From JALWSI01 sp964569095 [NCBI: uncultured Aquificales bacterium] (lineage in GTDB: Bacteria; Thermosulfidibacterota; Thermosulfidibacteria; Thermosulfidibacterales), in the NCBI GenBank assembly GCA_964569095.1, contig CAZMTB010000081.1:1-24799 (forward strand): DNA of 24,799 nucleotides, in the 5' to 3' direction. Every line of letters begins with the position of its first letter. Position 1 is the first letter of the stretch. Shown here piece after piece: positions 24,488 through 24,799 of this stretch. The notes under the pieces are model-generated. The model made no database searches and was not told where the DNA came from. It saw nothing but the letters and a program-made list of their open reading frames with translations. Position numbers and translations under genes: made by a program.

Positions 24488-24799
24488 TCACGGAGCGGGA
24501 TTGAAGGTGAAGCTCTGCCTCTCGCTGGTGCCCATGACGCTGTCCATGTCCTCCGGATCGCTCAGGGCGCTCACCTGCCAGCTCACCTCGTAGGGTACAA
24601 GGCTGTTCCACCCCGCCTCGTTGAGCACGAAGTAGATGCCCGCAAGGTCACCTGCCTCCAGCAGGCCGTTCTCGGCAAAGAGCACCGCGTTGCCCTCGAA
24701 GCAGTGGCCCTCGCCGTCGTCCAGCTTCAGCCACAGCAGGTAGCCCTTGGCGTTCTCCACCCGGTTCCAGGCAAAGACCACCAGGTAGTCTGCAGCCTC
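24488..24799 (-). CDS. C-terminal part of an unidentified protein, possibly fibronectin III-like
   Basis: The reading frame is open to the window end, so the gene starts outside; 103 residues are visible. They contain YLVVFAWNRVENAKGYLLWLKLDDG and later PYEVSWQVSALSDPED, a pattern of alternating strands with WNRVENAKGY reminiscent of fibronectin type III or related surface beta-sandwich domains. No catalytic motif can be seen. It is followed by the heptamer tract and a strong terminator, so it is the last gene of its transcript. Family assignment is tentative. Confidence 0.6.
   Translation of the reverse strand, partial: EAADYLVVFAWNRVENAKGYLLWLKLDDGEGHCFEGNAVLFAENGLLEAGDLAGIYFVLNEAGWNSLVPYEVSWQVSALSDPEDMDSVMGTSERQSFTFNPAP

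Overview
The window looks like chromosomal core sequence from a thermophilic, motile, Gram-negative bacterium. Basis: moderately high GC with heavy use of AGG/AGA for Arg and ATA for Ile (typical of thermophiles); two chemoreceptors and pseudaminic-acid genes (motility and flagellar glycosylation); a heptosyltransferase for LPS core (outer membrane). I cannot name the lineage from sequence alone. A deep-branching thermophilic phylum or a Desulfobacterota-like relative would fit. Genes are tightly packed, with many 1-4 nt stop/start overlaps. No gene-free stretch exceeds 300 bases, and I see no tRNA, rRNA, CRISPR array, insertion sequence or integrase.

Layout. (1) 79-4534, plus: two tandem paralogous methyl-accepting chemotaxis receptors; the first carries an internally duplicated Cache domain. 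(2) 4571-8558, minus: MBL-fold hydrolase, GT4 glycosyltransferase, PseB, PseC, converging on the receptors at a shared hairpin. (3) 8638-12326, plus: mutS and hemW. (4) 12333-14116, minus: miaB and a bifunctional-nuclease-domain gene. (5) 14217-19025, plus: murF-mraY-murD followed, in translational overlap, by a heptosyltransferase, linking peptidoglycan precursor and LPS core synthesis. (6) 18996-22776, minus: a compact five-gene signalling operon: a duplicated DUF4388-like protein, a Roadblock/LC7 protein, an output-less membrane HAMP sensor, a PhnD-like periplasmic binding protein and an MglA-type small GTPase. (7) 22920-24353, minus: rtcB. (8) 24488 to the window end, minus: the C-terminal piece of a larger protein, followed by a heptamer repeat tract and a terminator.

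The most interesting region is (6). It has the parts of a complete signalling relay: a periplasmic ligand binder without transporter genes, a transmembrane HAMP protein with no output domain, and a Roadblock/GTPase pair. The set resembles the actinobacterial conservons (sensor, Roadblock, DUF742, GTPase) but with different sensor and accessory parts. Other points worth a look are the near-identical DNA patches shared by the two receptors, putative leaderless promoters before mutS, miaB and murF, and a Cys-rich reading frame interrupted by a single TGA upstream of the DUF4388-like gene.
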